This document shows, piece after piece, positions 28,001 to 37,086 of a DNA stretch of 64,000 nucleotides. Under the pieces are notes generated by a model. That model had not been told where the DNA came from, did no database searches, and was given only the letters and a program-made list of their open reading frames with translations. The stretch lies in assembly GCF_001746415.1 (NCBI RefSeq), contig NZ_MEHJ01000001.1, positions 2,047,001-2,111,000 of the forward strand, given 5' to 3'. The translations under genes and the position numbers were made by a program. The DNA comes from Streptomyces agglomeratus (GTDB lineage Bacteria; Actinomycetota; Actinomycetes; Streptomycetales; Streptomycetaceae). Each line of letters starts with the position of its first letter. Positions within the stretch are counted from its first letter, which is position 1.

Positions 28001-28302
28001 CAGGTCACGGCGATCGCGCCGGCGTAGAGCGTGCCGAACAGACCGACGATGAAGTCCAGGCCCGGCGGCGCGAGTATCAGCACGCGGTGTCGCGCGAGCT
28101 CGTGCGCGGCCAGCGCGGCGGCCAGCGCGCAGCACCGGGTGTCCAGCTCGGCACGGCTGAGCGAGACGCGCAGCCCGTGCTCGGGGCCGCCGGCCGGGAA
28201 CGTCAGGTGGGTGAAGGCGACCGCGTCCGGATCGCGAACCGCGTTGGCCCGCAACATGTCGACGACGGTGCCGCTGTGGACCGCAGCGGTGACATCGGTC
28301 AC
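22087..28302 (-). CDS. NRPS: FAAL-ACP-Cy-A(Cys)-Ox-PCP (thiazole module)
   Basis: Multidomain NRPS of 2071 aa. Order: FAAL-type AMP ligase (about 10-590; LQYTSGATGGPKG, RGRNLYPHDIE), carrier (Ser in GLESIRAM, about 666), heterocyclisation domain (DLLIAD as DxxxxD, about 866), A domain (LYTSGSTGAPKG, about 1337), McbC-type FMN oxidase inserted in the A domain (YRYGSAGSLYP, about 1767), A10 (TDQGKVDR, about 1969), PCP (LGADSVQLI, about 2026). The A-domain pocket reads DLFNLSLIW, nearly the cysteine code DLYNLSLIW. It should make a thiazole from Cys and the starter acyl group. The GTG at 28302 with AGGAG six bases upstream sets the start. One in-frame TTA codon lies at 22645-22647. Confidence 0.9.
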   Translation of the reverse strand: MTDVTAAVHSGTVVDMLRANAVRDPDAVAFTHLTFPAGGPEHGLRVSLSRAELDTRCCALAAALAAHELARHRVLILAPPGLDFIVGLFGTLYAGAIAVTCPPPVSDESDPRTERAVRIASDAQVSAVVTTREVRDRLGELRHRFGDVPWIAVDDVEPAASGHLAVPATDRGDLALLQYTSGATGGPKGVMISHDNLVHQLPQAAAIFQLPPGSNVVSWISPYHALGIVVHLMLSQYLGGQAVFLVPEDFVGHPLRWLRAISDTPGPVLSCAPNFAFGLCADQISERERTGLDLSGWRTTLNTAERVQAHTMARFIEAYQPHGFRTAAMCPGFGMTEAMVLTGQRRGRPLVLDVDAAELERGRAVVLGEPEAVPDVAPDGGAAEGERRLRLVGVGQPGPYSEVIVVDPESRRRLGEHEVGEVWIRGPVVCQGYWKRAELTEETFGARLHDGEGPYLRSGDMAFLHNGELVLCGRRKEMIIVRGRNLYPHDIESDSERVHPALRGAPAAAFSVNRDAGEELVLVQSVPDADALPVPLPELARRIRSAVTAAHEVDVYHLLLVPPDQIPKTISGKIQRGECRRRYLAGELETLLEPLRAGPPSASAPLRPVNGRSSGESAVLPGLLAALDPSLRAGVISADLRRRLGDLLGVPTDDVPTAVPLVALGLESIRAMELRAVLERDVQVDLPLATFLRSTVDQLTELMVHRLDGRHASAAAVTSEPSEPFHAAPEHRLEPFRLTGLQQAYLAGRCAGEERGDVATHLYLEIEAGDLDLRRLETALTALVSRHDMLRAVVAEDGTQRVLPESDATPVPFSVTDCSTESGPRTAAAVREELSHEIRPIGQWPMWEVRALILPGDRIRLAISMDLLIADVASIRLFFDDWRRLYAGERLPPLRTTFRDCVNAHAVDPEDPEYAAARDYWLRRVPELPEGPQLPWRRGATAPARWDRRAYRLPARSWSRIRQLALQHELTPTSVLLAAFATVLGRWSTTDRFLLNLPLFSRRRVHPDVDALIGDFTSVVLLEVDLRGRPGIAELADRLHRQLWRDLEHRAFDGVAVQRELAKARPATGVPHCPVVFASARDQGWDQHGGDTGTLGQSWLGETTLSISQTPQVLLDHQVYENAGALEFNWDSPVDAFLPGVRDEMFDAYCRLLDSLVDAEAWSGGVDVCGAGPDEFVARVDATDGAVPSASLADGVMGWAAREPDRVAVVTADGGLLRYGELGWWASGVAETLLGPDADPGALIAVGMSKSAEQVVAALGVHLAGRAYLPVDVDLPPRRRAELLAAAGCSVVLVRAGDDHQQWPDTVRVVAVEDCRDRARRLAESPAKPTDVAYVLYTSGSTGAPKGVTVSHQAALGTCTDVCDRFGIGADDAVLGLSSLSFDLSVFDVFGVLGAGGRLVLPRPGSQRDPEHWLELVAEHGVTVWNSVPAVAEMVVSHLGAGAGAGAGARAGDGTGDGHGAGGRQGAALAGIRVALWSGDWIPVGLPDRWREWSPACRLISLGGATEAAIWSISYEIGEVDPEWDSIPYGRPLTNQSFHVLDDRLDPCPVWVVGELYIGGLGLAEGYWGDPVRTAERFITHPVSGERLYRTGDLGRWRPDGMIEFLGRTDGQVKIGGFRIELGEIDAALAQHPAVARAVTTATGTRHHPYLTTFVVPDRARRPAPAPEADGDGAEYESLLGAVITDSAHRAAVTAAQRGRRADLTSQAVGLPDFLDPERTGRRWNRRRSHRGFAEAEVPLAELARLLNCLRAVGAAHRPVPKYRYGSAGSLYPVRTYVYVHPGRVGGLPGGSYYYDPLAHRLCTVRSGVEMPASVHLSMNQDAFSSAAFHLLLVGPMAEVEPMYGRRAHDFCLIEAGAMSQLLAESATEGPLGLCQIGLLRDEEPLRTLFALGEDEVLLHSLLGGMGLAEPGEAMDAGAPSPRAARAAGPDGPAQLVGQVRALAMNVLPAHMVPSRIRVIDELPLTDQGKVDRRRLEELAGAPETGVEAVEPRSDTEARIAAIVAETLGCDRVSVTENLFGLGADSVQLIAIRQRLSEEFGHELPLARMFENASVRTVAAALAAVPRVPPY

Positions 28303-28540
28303 TGGACGCTCCTGTCGATGGTCGGCCCAGCGTCCGCCGGACGCGGCCACAGTGGTCCGTGCCAGAAGGCGAGCCAGGGGTCGGAGTGGCTTCACCGTGC
28401 CAGTCGGCCGTAGTCCCCTGTCCGCCGAGGAAAGATCTTGGCAAGACATCAGCCCGCGCGCGGTACAGCGCGGCGACGATGCGGGTGAGGAGGGTCCGGG
28501 GCAAGACCGCCGACCGGTCCCGGCGACGAGGGAAGTGATC

Positions 28541-30118
28541 ATGATCGATGGCTTCGTCCCGTGGCCCGACGGACTCGCCCAGGAGTACCGCCGGGACGGC
28601 TACTGGCTCGGTCGCCCGCTCGGCGATCTCTTCCAGGAGTCCTGCGCGCGGCACGCCGATCGCGTGGCCGTCGTCTGCGGTGAACGCGAACTGACCTACG
28701 CCGAGCTGGGGGACAGCGCGCAACGGCTGGCGTACGGGCTGCTGGAGCTGGGCGTCAGGCCGTCGGACCGGGTCGTGGTGCAGATGCCGAACATCCCGGA
28801 GTTCGTCGTGCTGATCCTGGCGCTGCTGCGCGTCGGCGCCATTCCCGTCCTGGCCCTGCCCGGGTACCGGCGCGTCGAGATGGCGCATGTCGGCGCGCAC
28901 AGCGGCGCCGTCGCGTACGCGGTCAAGGACGAGTTCGGCGGTTTCGACTTCCGGCGGCTCGCCCGTGAGGTCTCCTTCGCCGGGCATGTGCTCGTCAGCG
29001 GCGACGCCCAGGAATTCGTCGCTCTCGACGCGCTCGCGGGTGCCCCGCGGGAGCTGCCGTCGGTCAATCCGTCCGATCCGGCATTGTTCCTGCTGTCCAG
29101 CGGGACGACGGGGCTGCCCAAGCTGATCCCACGCACCCATGACGAACTCGCTTACCTGATGCGGGCCACCGCCCGGGCGATGGGGGCGGGATCGGACCTG
29201 GTCTACCTCGCGGTGAATCCGGTGTCGCACACGGCGGCCCTCGCCTGTCCGGGGGTGCTGGGGAGCCTGCTGCTCGGCGGCAAGGCCGTGCTCACGTCGA
29301 GTGTGCGGCCCGACGAGGTGTTTCCGCTGATCGAGCGGGAGAAGGTCACCGTCACCTCGCTCGTGCCCGCGGTGCTGCGGCTGTGGGCCGACTCCGGCCG
29401 GCAGCACCACGACCTCTCCCGGCTGGTGCTCCAGATCGGCAGCGCCCCGCTCGACTCCGCCCTGGCGACACGGGCACGCAAAGTACTGGCGTGCGGGCTG
29501 ACCCGGTGGTTCGGCACCACCGAGGGGTTCCTCGCCCACACCAGGCTGGACGACCCGGAGGAAGTGATCGAGAACACCGAGGGCCGGCCGCTCTCCGAGG
29601 CCGACGAGATGCTGGTGGTGGGACCGTCCGGAGAGCCACTGCCCGACGGGGAGGCCGGCGAGCTGCTTGTGCGCGGTCCGTACACCATCCGCGGGTACTA
29701 CCGGGCGCCGGAACAGAACGCGCGATCATTCACGCCCGACGGGTTCTACCGCACCGGCGACCTGGCCTGCCGGCGTCCTGACGGAAACCTCGTGATCCTC
29801 GGAAGGATCAAGGACGTCATCAACCGGGCGGGCGAGAAGGTCTCCCCGGAGGAAGTGGAGCGGCATCTGTGCGCGCATCCCGCGGTGCGGGACGCGGCCG
29901 TGGTCGGCGTCCCGGACCGCACCTTGGGTGAGCGGACATACGCCTTCCTCCTGCTGCGGACCGACGTCACGTCAGCCGCCGTCAAGACCCACCTGCGCGA
30001 GCGCGGCCTCGCCACGTACAAGATCCCTGACCGGATCGTCACGCTGGCCGACCTGCCGCGGACCGCGATGGGCAAGACCGACAAGGAAGCGCTGCGCGCC
30101 CGGGCGCGCAGCTCGTGA
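28541..30118 (+). CDS. Aryl-acid AMP ligase (DhbE/EntE type)
   Basis: Stand-alone adenylation enzyme of 525 aa of the 2,3-dihydroxybenzoate-AMP ligase type: LLSSGTTGLPKLIPRTHDE (about 185-203), the substrate loop NPVSHTAALACPG, FGTTEGF, YRTGDLA and the C-terminal GRIKDVINRAGEKV. Family members load an aryl acid onto a carrier protein as NRPS starter. With a halogenase/kynureninase operon in the cluster, (chloro)anthranilate is a plausible substrate, to be passed to the ACP of the thiazole NRPS. It is divergent from that gene, with 238 bp between them. ATG at 28541 follows GGGAAG. Confidence 0.85.
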   Translation: MIDGFVPWPDGLAQEYRRDGYWLGRPLGDLFQESCARHADRVAVVCGERELTYAELGDSAQRLAYGLLELGVRPSDRVVVQMPNIPEFVVLILALLRVGAIPVLALPGYRRVEMAHVGAHSGAVAYAVKDEFGGFDFRRLAREVSFAGHVLVSGDAQEFVALDALAGAPRELPSVNPSDPALFLLSSGTTGLPKLIPRTHDELAYLMRATARAMGAGSDLVYLAVNPVSHTAALACPGVLGSLLLGGKAVLTSSVRPDEVFPLIEREKVTVTSLVPAVLRLWADSGRQHHDLSRLVLQIGSAPLDSALATRARKVLACGLTRWFGTTEGFLAHTRLDDPEEVIENTEGRPLSEADEMLVVGPSGEPLPDGEAGELLVRGPYTIRGYYRAPEQNARSFTPDGFYRTGDLACRRPDGNLVILGRIKDVINRAGEKVSPEEVERHLCAHPAVRDAAVVGVPDRTLGERTYAFLLLRTDVTSAAVKTHLRERGLATYKIPDRIVTLADLPRTAMGKTDKEALRARARSS

Positions 30119-30165
30119 GGCGTGCCGACACCCGTCGAACGTCGACAGACCCGGAAGGGGTGGAC

Positions 30166-30831
30166 GTGTTCGTCCCCGCAACCTACCGTCAGCCGGATCA
30201 GAGCTGGACCATCGACATGATCAGGTCGAACCCGCTGGCGCTGCTGGTCACCGCCGACCCCCTGGGGCCGGGCGTGCACGCCACTCACGTACCGGTCATC
30301 CTCGACCCGGCGGCGGGCGATCCGACAGCCGGCGATCCGGCGGAGATCGTCCTGCTCGGCCACATGAACCGCGCGAACCCGCATTGGGCGGCGGTGGACG
30401 CGGGCGAGGCGCTGGTGGTGTTCACCGGGCCGGATTCGTACGTCTCCCCCACGGTCTACCAGACCACGCCCGCAGCGCCGACCTGGGACTTCACCTCCGT
30501 GCACGTGCGCGGCCCGGTGCAGCTACTCGACGAGGGCGAGCCCACGCTGGCCGTCGTGCAGGCGACCGTGCGGGCCTACGAGGCCGAGTTCGGCACGGGC
30601 TGGGACATGTCCGAGTCGGTGGGCTACTTCCGCAAGATCCTGCCCGCGGTCGGGGCCTTCCGCATCCACGGCCGACGCACGGAGGCGATGTTCAAGCTCA
30701 GCCAGGAGCAGCCACCCGAGGTCAGGGAACGCGTACGGGAGTCCTTCGGCGGCGACCCGACCGGCCGCCGCGGGGAGGTCGCCGACCTGATGTGCCGCTG
30801 GCAGCGGGAACCGGGGCCGGCCGCGCGGTGA
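30166..30831 (+). CDS. Piperazate synthase (KtzT-like)
   Basis: Protein of 221 aa in the PaiB/FMN-binding split-barrel family. KtzT, from kutzneride biosynthesis, belongs here and is a haem enzyme that forms the N-N bond of piperazic acid from N5-hydroxyornithine. Seen are the N-terminal VFVPATYRQPDQSW, GHMNRANPHWAA with the conserved His region, and PTWDFTSVHVRGPV. The GTG at 30166 (GGAAGGGG upstream) gives the family-typical start; an upstream GTG at 30115 overlaps the ligase stop region. The neighbouring ornithine hydroxylase and a piperazate-type A domain in the NRPS make this assignment strong, against a regulatory PaiB role. Confidence 0.88.
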   Translation: MFVPATYRQPDQSWTIDMIRSNPLALLVTADPLGPGVHATHVPVILDPAAGDPTAGDPAEIVLLGHMNRANPHWAAVDAGEALVVFTGPDSYVSPTVYQTTPAAPTWDFTSVHVRGPVQLLDEGEPTLAVVQATVRAYEAEFGTGWDMSESVGYFRKILPAVGAFRIHGRRTEAMFKLSQEQPPEVRERVRESFGGDPTGRRGEVADLMCRWQREPGPAAR

Positions 30832-30839
30832 CGGACTCC

Positions 30840-32099
30840 TCAGCGCCGCGCTCGTTTCGCCGCCGCGACCGAGTCGGCGATCTCGCCGCTGCGGATCGCG
30901 ATGTTCGACAGCAGCGACGCACTGAGGCCGTGTGTGTGCTCAGTGCCGCCTTGCAGGTAGACGCCGCAGGCCGACTCCGAGGCGGTGACCAGCCGGTGGT
31001 CGCGGCGGACGCGGTACCTGCCCTCCTCGTCGCGGGCGAGGCACCCGTCCATCCCGCCGAGCAGCTTCGCAGGATCCATGGGGTCGTAGCCGGTGGCGCA
31101 GATCAGGACGTCCAGGTCGAGTTCGTAGGAGCTGTCCGACAGCATCGAGTAAACGGTGACGCGGGTGTCGTCCGCCATCCGCTTCGCGCTTTCCACCCTC
31201 GCCATCGTGTGGAAGTGCAGGCGGTCGCGGCCGGACGTCTCCTCGTCGTAGGCGCGCTGGTACAGATCCCGGATGACGCCGTCGTCGACCACCGAGTAGT
31301 TCGTGTTCTTGTGGTACTGCCAGATGGCCGACTTGGTCTGCGCCGGTGCGGAGTAGAAGTCGTCCATCCCCTGCGGGTCGAACACCCGGTTGGCGAACGG
31401 CGTGCTGTCCGCCACGGAGTACCCGTACGACGGCACGAACGCGAAGATCTCCGCATCGGGCAGGTGGTCGTAGAGGTAGCGCACGAGCTCCGCCGCGCTC
31501 TGCCCGGCACCGGCCACACCGACGCGGCGCAGCGGTCCGCGCACCGCACGGTAGTTGTCCAGGAATCGCGAGCTGTGCCAGACGTACTGGTCCTCCGCGA
31601 TGCCGGGCGGCATCTTCGGCACCAGCCCGGTCGAGATGACGACGTTGCGCGCCTCTGTCGAGTCGGTACCGTTCGCCCCCTCCATCAGCACCCGCATGCT
31701 GTCGCCGTTCCCGGTCGGTTCGATGCCGGTCACGGTCACCCCTCGCCGCACCTGGTCGGCGAGACCGGCTTCGGCCCAGTCGAGATAGGCGTGGAAATCA
31801 CGGCGGGTGGTGAAGAAGTCCCGGTTGTTGACGAACTGCGCCAGCCGTCCGGTGTCATGCAGGTACGCCACGAAGCTGAACCGGGAGACCGGATTGCGGA
31901 ATGTCGCGAGGTCCTTGAGGAACGCGACCTGCATCTTCGCGCCCGGCAACAGCATTCCGCCATGCCAGCTCATCGACGGCGCCCGGTCGAGGAAAAGGGA
32001 CGTCAGATCATCGGCGTGCTCGGTCAGCGCGACGGCGAGCGACAGGTTGGCCGGCCCGAAACCGACGCCGACGACGTCATACACCACGTTCTCTGGCAC
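30840..32099 (-). CDS. L-ornithine N5-hydroxylase (KtzI-like)
   Basis: Flavin- and NADPH-dependent N-hydroxylating monooxygenase of 419 aa (SidA/PvdA/KtzI type). Features: FAD motif GVGFGPANLSLA (about 11-22), substrate segment MQVAFLKDLATFRNP, NADPH motif GVAGAGQSAAEL (about 193-204), NTNYSVVDD and the ATGY motif CATGYDP. It makes N5-hydroxyornithine. Alone it could feed a hydroxamate siderophore, but with the adjacent piperazate synthase (convergent, 8 bp between stops) it most likely feeds piperazate. GTG start behind GAGGAGG. Confidence 0.9.
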   Translation of the reverse strand: MPENVVYDVVGVGFGPANLSLAVALTEHADDLTSLFLDRAPSMSWHGGMLLPGAKMQVAFLKDLATFRNPVSRFSFVAYLHDTGRLAQFVNNRDFFTTRRDFHAYLDWAEAGLADQVRRGVTVTGIEPTGNGDSMRVLMEGANGTDSTEARNVVISTGLVPKMPPGIAEDQYVWHSSRFLDNYRAVRGPLRRVGVAGAGQSAAELVRYLYDHLPDAEIFAFVPSYGYSVADSTPFANRVFDPQGMDDFYSAPAQTKSAIWQYHKNTNYSVVDDGVIRDLYQRAYDEETSGRDRLHFHTMARVESAKRMADDTRVTVYSMLSDSSYELDLDVLICATGYDPMDPAKLLGGMDGCLARDEEGRYRVRRDHRLVTASESACGVYLQGGTEHTHGLSASLLSNIAIRSGEIADSVAAAKRARR

Positions 32100-32421
32100 C
32101 CGTCCTCCTCGTTACCGAATTCCTGCGGGGGAGCCTACGCACCCGGCCCGTTAGTGGAACGCGGGCGGAAAGAAGCAGGAAAGAGTGATCCTGTGAGCGG
32201 CCGGTATGTGGTGAACTCCGGCTATGGGGACGCGAATCCCGTACCGCCGCTCGGCATCTCGCCCGAAACCCTGTTGCGACCACCCACCGAGCGTCGACGA
32301 AAAGAGGCGGCTGGCCTCGGCGTCCTCAGCCGGCACGTGCTGTCGTGCTGTCGTGCTGTCGTGCTGTCGTGCTGTCGTGCTGTCGTGCTGTCTGATGCTC
32401 CATGAGCACACATCGAGGTGA
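32100..32421. other. Divergent promoter region before the main NRPS
   Basis: About 320 bp between the start of the ornithine hydroxylase and the start of the five-module NRPS. Both promoters must lie here. The only clear feature is the octamer tandem array at 32337-32392, about 36 bp before the NRPS start codon. The small ORFs here are created by the array and lack support. Confidence 0.5.
32337..32392. repeat. Octamer tandem repeat (7 x GTGCTGTC)
   Basis: Seven perfect head-to-tail copies of GTGCTGTC. The array lies in the probable 5' leader of the NRPS gene. A pure 8-bp array should be slippage-prone; a change in copy number would alter promoter or leader spacing rather than a reading frame. 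Confidence 0.95.
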
Positions 32422-32427
32422 ATGGAA

Positions 32428-35400
32428 ATGCCGTCGCTAGCCCTCTCGGCCGCGCAGGAACGGATGTGGTTCGCTCACGCCATATCGCCCGACGTGCCGA
32501 ACAACGGTCTGGCTTTGTGGCAGATCGACGGCGAGGTGTCCCGCACGGAGCTCATCTCCGCGATTCGCAGGACGGTGGCGGAAGCGCGCACGCTGTTGGT
32601 CAACTTCCGCGAAGAGGACGACGGCCTCCGGCAGGTGTTCCGGGAACTCGGCGACTGGCAGCCCTTCTCGATCGACGTCTCCGGGCACGCCGATCCGCAC
32701 ACCGCTGCGGGCGAGATCGTCTCGGACCTGGTGGGACGACCGTTCGACTTCGGGTCGGACCTCCTGCTGCGCGCGGGTGTGATCGTCCTCGCCGACGACC
32801 GGCTGCACCTGGTGGTGGTGTGCCCGCACCTGATCTCCGACGGCTTCGGGATCTTGAACCTCCTGGCCGGGCGGATCGCCGACATGTACACGGCACTGCG
32901 CAAGGACCTGCCGATCCCGCCGAGTACCTTCGCCTCACCCGAAGCTTTCCACCGGGCCGATCGGCGGTATCGCGACTCGGCCCGCGCCGCGGCCGATGCG
33001 GCGTTCTGGCGCGATTACACAGCGGACGCCGGCGAAGTCGTCCGGCTGCCGAAAGGCGTCTCGAAGACCGACGTCGCCGAACTGGAACCGCCCCGGCTCT
33101 CGACGGCCGCGCGGCTCGGGATGTGCGAATTCGAAGCATGCGTTCCGGCCGCGGAATACGCGAAATGGCAGGAGGTCGCGGCGTCCCTGGGCGTCGCCAT
33201 GACATCGCTGACCACCGCCGCGGTCGCGGTGTTCTTCCGGCGGATGTGCCGGCAGTCCGAACCACTGTTCTCGCTCAGCGTGAACAACCGGTTCGGCGAG
33301 ACGAGGGCGACTCCGGGGATGGTCCAGAACGTCCTTCCGATACGGATCGCGTTCCGGCCCGGCATCTCGCTGGCGGAGCTGGCCGAGGTGGTCACGACCG
33401 AAACCCGGAGTATCTACCGACACTCGTCGCTACAGATATCCAGCATCCGGCGTGACGCCGGCTCGAGCCACGAACCGCGCAGTCCGTTCGGCGCGATTCT
33501 CAACCTCATCCCGTTCCTTGAGCCGGTCGACTTCGACGGCAGCCCAGCACGCCTGTCCGGCAGCTCGTTCGGTGTCACCGACGAGCTGATGATCTCCGTC
33601 TATGTCGACGGCACCAGTGCCACGGGCGACCTGTGTGTCCGGTTCGACGCCCCGGAAGCGCTCTACGACCGGGACGACCTCGCGGCGCTGTGTTCCCGGC
33701 TGATCGAATGCCTGCGGTCGGTGATGGCAGACCCGCACGCGCCGGTGGACGTGGCACAGACCCTGAGCCCGGCGGAACTGTCCTGGCTGGCCGCGCGTGA
33801 GGACACGACGGCACCGGTCCCTGACGCCACCCTCGTGTCGTTGTTCGCAGAGCAGGCCGGCGCGACGCCCGATGCGACGGCGCTGGTGTGCGACGGCGTC
33901 ACCGTCTCGTACGCGGAACTGGACCGGCGCTCAAGCGGCCTCGCGCAGGCGCTGGCCGCAAAGGGTGCGGGCGAGGAGCGGTTCGTGGCCGTGGCGCTGC
34001 CACGGTCGATCGACCTCGTGGTCTCGGTGCTGGCGGTGCTGAAGACGGGGGCAGCGTACGTACCCGTAGACCCGGGCTATCCGGCGGACCGGATCGCCCT
34101 CATGCTCGACGACGCCGACCCGGTCCTGGTGATCACACGCCCGGACGTCGACCTGCCCGCGACCGGGCACCCCCGGATTTCGCCCGACGAACGCGGCGGA
34201 GGGGTCGCGGTCCCGCCCCGGCACGGCGACCAGCCCGCGTATCTCATCTACACCTCGGGGTCGACCGGGACTCCCAAAGGCGTAGTCGTTCCGCACGCGA
34301 ACGTGACGCGCCTGTTCGCCGCCACCGAATCGTGTTTCCACTTCGGTCCGGATGACGTCTGGACGTTGTTCCACTCGCCCTCCTTCGACTTCTCCGTCTG
34401 GGAGATCTGGGGCCCGCTGCTGCACGGCGGGCGGCTCGTCGTCGTGTCCCGACAGACCAGCCGCTCCCCCCGGGAATTCCGGCGGCTGCTGGCCGCCGAA
34501 GGCGTCACCGTGCTCAACCAGACACCGTCGGCGTTCCAGCAACTGGCCGAGGCGGACGCGGATTTCCCGGACGATCTCGCGCTGCGGTTCGTGATCTTCG
34601 GTGGGGAGGCGCTCGATCCGCGGACGCTCAGCGGGTGGTACGAACGCCACGGCGACCGGTCACCGCTGCTGGTGAACATGTACGGGATCACCGAGACGAC
34701 CGTGCACGTCACCTACCGGCCTCTCGACACGACCACGGTCGGCAGCGTGATCGGCACTCCGGTCCCGAACATGCACGCGCGCGTGCTGGACTCCGGTTTG
34801 CGTCTGGTTCCGGTCGGTGTGGTCGGTGAGTTGTACGTGTCCGGGGTGCAGTTGGCACGTGGCTATCTCGGGTGTCCCGGATTGACGGCCGGCCGGTTCG
34901 TCGCGGATCCCTTTGGTGGGGCCGGTTCGCGGATGTACCGGACCGGGGATCTGGTCCGGTGGACACGCGATGGCGAGTTGGTATTCGTGGGCCGGGCGGA
35001 CGACCAGGTGAAGATCCGGGGATTCCGGGTCGAGCCCGGCGAAGTCGAAGCCGTCCTGGGCTCCCACCCCGAGGTGTCGCGGGCCGTGGTGGTGGCTCGT
35101 GAGGGTGTCGGCGGTAAGCAACTGGTGGCATACGCCGCCGGGATCGGCGGTGGGCTGCCCGACCGGGAGCGGTTACGGGAGTTCCTGGCCTCCCAGCTGC
35201 CGGAGTTCATGGTGCCGGCGGCAGTGATGGTCCTTGACGCGTTGCCGCTGACGGTGAACGGCAAGCTGGACCGGCGGGCACTGCCCGAGCCGGAATTCTC
35301 CGGCGACACCTACCGCGCACCCCGCAACCTGCACGAAGAGATCCTGGCCGGACTGTTCGCCGAGGTCCTCGACCTCGACCAGGTCGGCATCGACGACGGC

Positions 35401-37086
35401 TTCTTCACCCTGGGCGGCCACTCACTGCTGGCCACCAGGCTGACCTCACGCATCAGGTCGGTCCTCGGCATCGAAGTCCCGATCCGCGCAGTGTTCGAAA
35501 ACCCGACAGTAGCCGGCCTGACACCATGGCTGGCTCACAACCGGCCGGTGCAAATTCCGGTCGTGGCAGGGCCTCGCCCGAAACAACTGCCGTTGTCATT
35601 TGCTCAGCGTCGGCTGTGGTTCCTGCACCGCTTCGAGGGCCCCTCAGCGACATACAACGTGCCCATGCGGCTCCGGCTCCAGACTCAACCCGACACAGAC
35701 GCGCTGGTCTCCGCGATCGGTGACGTCGTACGGCGGCACGAAAGCCTGCGCACCGTATTCACCGAAATCGACGGCACACCCATTCAGCGCGTATTGCCCG
35801 CCGAAACGGTCGACATCCCCGTCGAAGTCCAGCACGCCACGACAGCAACAGACTTGGAAACACTGGTCGCCAGTCGCCCGATACGAATTCGACCTGCAAA
35901 CTCAGATCCCGATACGCGCCCGGATCATCAACACCGACGACCACCAATGCACCCTGATACTGGTCGTCCACCACATCGCCGCCGACGGATGGTCACTCGT
36001 CCCGCTGATGCGGGACCTCTCCGACGCCTACGCCGCACGCTGCGACGGAAACGAACCCAACTGGCAACCACTCACCGTCCAATACGCCGACTACACACTC
36101 TGGCAACGCGAAATCCTCGGCACCGAAAACGGCCCCGACTCCGTCCTCTCACACCAATTCGACTACTGGCGCAACGAACTGGCCAACCTCCCCGAACAAA
36201 CCCCACTCCCCTTCGACCGACCCCGACCCCCCACCGCCACCTACCACGGCGACATACAACCCCTCCACATCGAACCCGACACCCGCAACGCCATCGAACA
36301 CCTCGCCCACCAACACGGCGTCACCCCCGCAATGATCACCCAAGCCGCACTCGCCATCCTCCTCAACAAACTCGGAGCCGGCAACGACATCCCCATCGGC
36401 TCCCCCATCGCCGGCCGCACCGACGACGCCCTCAACAACCTCATCGGATTCTTCGTCAACACCTGGGTCCTACGCGTCAACCTCCAAAACACCGACACCT
36501 TCACCGACATCCTCAACCAAGTCCGCGAAAAAGCACTCGCCGCCTACGCCAACCAAGACGCACCCTTCGAACAACTCGTAGAACTCCTCAACCCCACCCG
36601 CACCACCGCCCACCACCCCCTCTTCCAAACCTCCCTCGCCTTCCAAAACAACAGCCTCCCCCACCTCACCCTGGGCAACATCAACACCACCTTCGAACCC
36701 ACCTCAACCGGCACCTCACGATTCGACCTCCTCTTCAACATCGTCGAACCACCAGACGACGAAAACGGCAACACCGGCTACAAAGGAATAGTCGAATACG
36801 CCACCGACCTCTTCGACCGCGAAACCATCGAACAGCTCATCACCCGCTATCTCAACCTGCTGAAAACAGCCGTCACCCACCCCGACACCCCCCTCCAAAC
36901 CATCGACGTACTCCTCCCCCACGAACGCCACCAACTCCTCGAAACCTGGAACGACACAGCAATGACCGCCGCGTCGACCGCCGCGTCGACGACGGTCTAC
37001 CAGGTGATCGAGGAGCAGATACGGCGGAGTCCAGACGCGACCGCTGTGGTCTTCGGGGAGGCCGAGCTGACCTACCGGCAACTTGA
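32428..37086 (+). CDS. Main NRPS, part 1: C-A(Thr)-PCP and start of C2
   Basis: First open stretch of a five-module NRPS. C1 at about 32437-33750 has an altered core, PHLISDG instead of HHxxxDG (second His kept). A1 at about 33830-35270 has pocket residues DFWNIGMVH, the standard threonine code. PCP1 (GGHSLLATR) is near 35412. C2 begins near 35580. Homology in this frame stops at 35868, where 2 nt are missing relative to the sister copies; the frame then stays open by chance to 37086 as Arg/Pro/His-rich nonsense. ATG at 32428 has GAGG nine bases upstream; an ATG at 32422 is also possible. An in-frame TTA codon lies at 35173-35175. Confidence 0.85.
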   Translation: MPSLALSAAQERMWFAHAISPDVPNNGLALWQIDGEVSRTELISAIRRTVAEARTLLVNFREEDDGLRQVFRELGDWQPFSIDVSGHADPHTAAGEIVSDLVGRPFDFGSDLLLRAGVIVLADDRLHLVVVCPHLISDGFGILNLLAGRIADMYTALRKDLPIPPSTFASPEAFHRADRRYRDSARAAADAAFWRDYTADAGEVVRLPKGVSKTDVAELEPPRLSTAARLGMCEFEACVPAAEYAKWQEVAASLGVAMTSLTTAAVAVFFRRMCRQSEPLFSLSVNNRFGETRATPGMVQNVLPIRIAFRPGISLAELAEVVTTETRSIYRHSSLQISSIRRDAGSSHEPRSPFGAILNLIPFLEPVDFDGSPARLSGSSFGVTDELMISVYVDGTSATGDLCVRFDAPEALYDRDDLAALCSRLIECLRSVMADPHAPVDVAQTLSPAELSWLAAREDTTAPVPDATLVSLFAEQAGATPDATALVCDGVTVSYAELDRRSSGLAQALAAKGAGEERFVAVALPRSIDLVVSVLAVLKTGAAYVPVDPGYPADRIALMLDDADPVLVITRPDVDLPATGHPRISPDERGGGVAVPPRHGDQPAYLIYTSGSTGTPKGVVVPHANVTRLFAATESCFHFGPDDVWTLFHSPSFDFSVWEIWGPLLHGGRLVVVSRQTSRSPREFRRLLAAEGVTVLNQTPSAFQQLAEADADFPDDLALRFVIFGGEALDPRTLSGWYERHGDRSPLLVNMYGITETTVHVTYRPLDTTTVGSVIGTPVPNMHARVLDSGLRLVPVGVVGELYVSGVQLARGYLGCPGLTAGRFVADPFGGAGSRMYRTGDLVRWTRDGELVFVGRADDQVKIRGFRVEPGEVEAVLGSHPEVSRAVVVAREGVGGKQLVAYAAGIGGGLPDRERLREFLASQLPEFMVPAAVMVLDALPLTVNGKLDRRALPEPEFSGDTYRAPRNLHEEILAGLFAEVLDLDQVGIDDGFFTLGGHSLLATRLTSRIRSVLGIEVPIRAVFENPTVAGLTPWLAHNRPVQIPVVAGPRPKQLPLSFAQRRLWFLHRFEGPSATYNVPMRLRLQTQPDTDALVSAIGDVVRRHESLRTVFTEIDGTPIQRVLPAETVDIPVEVQHATTATDLETLVASRPIRIRPANSDPDTRPDHQHRRPPMHPDTGRPPHRRRRMVTRPADAGPLRRLRRTLRRKRTQLATTHRPIRRLHTLATRNPRHRKRPRLRPLTPIRLLAQRTGQPPRTNPTPLRPTPTPHRHLPRRHTTPPHRTRHPQRHRTPRPPTRRHPRNDHPSRTRHPPQQTRSRQRHPHRLPHRRPHRRRPQQPHRILRQHLGPTRQPPKHRHLHRHPQPSPRKSTRRLRQPRRTLRTTRRTPQPHPHHRPPPPLPNLPRLPKQQPPPPHPGQHQHHLRTHLNRHLTIRPPLQHRRTTRRRKRQHRLQRNSRIRHRPLRPRNHRTAHHPLSQPAENSRHPPRHPPPNHRRTPPPRTPPTPRNLERHSNDRRVDRRVDDGLPGDRGADTAESRRDRCGLRGGRADLPAT
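34784..36950 (+). repeat. NRPS repeat copy 1 (A C-terminal part-PCP-C)
   Basis: Long direct repeat copy 1. It starts at the GTGCTGGACTCCGGTTT stretch of A1 and runs through PCP1 and C2. It is nearly identical in DNA to copies starting near 37965 and 41217. The C-domain part uses GAA/CAA/AAA and C-ending codons and almost no G-ending ones, unlike the surrounding NRPS sequence. Confidence 0.85.

Noticed and set aside
30840..32099. Reading the N-hydroxylase as evidence for a hydroxamate siderophore cluster
   Set aside because: No formyl- or acetyltransferase for hydroxyornithine and no hydroxyornithine-type A code was seen. The piperazate synthase and the DVFSVAAYA pocket explain the enzyme better.
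32151..32411. Minus-strand ORF with QHDSTTAR peptide repeats upstream of the NRPS
   Set aside because: Any frame through an 8-bp tandem array gives a repeating 8-residue peptide. There is no ribosome site or partner gene.
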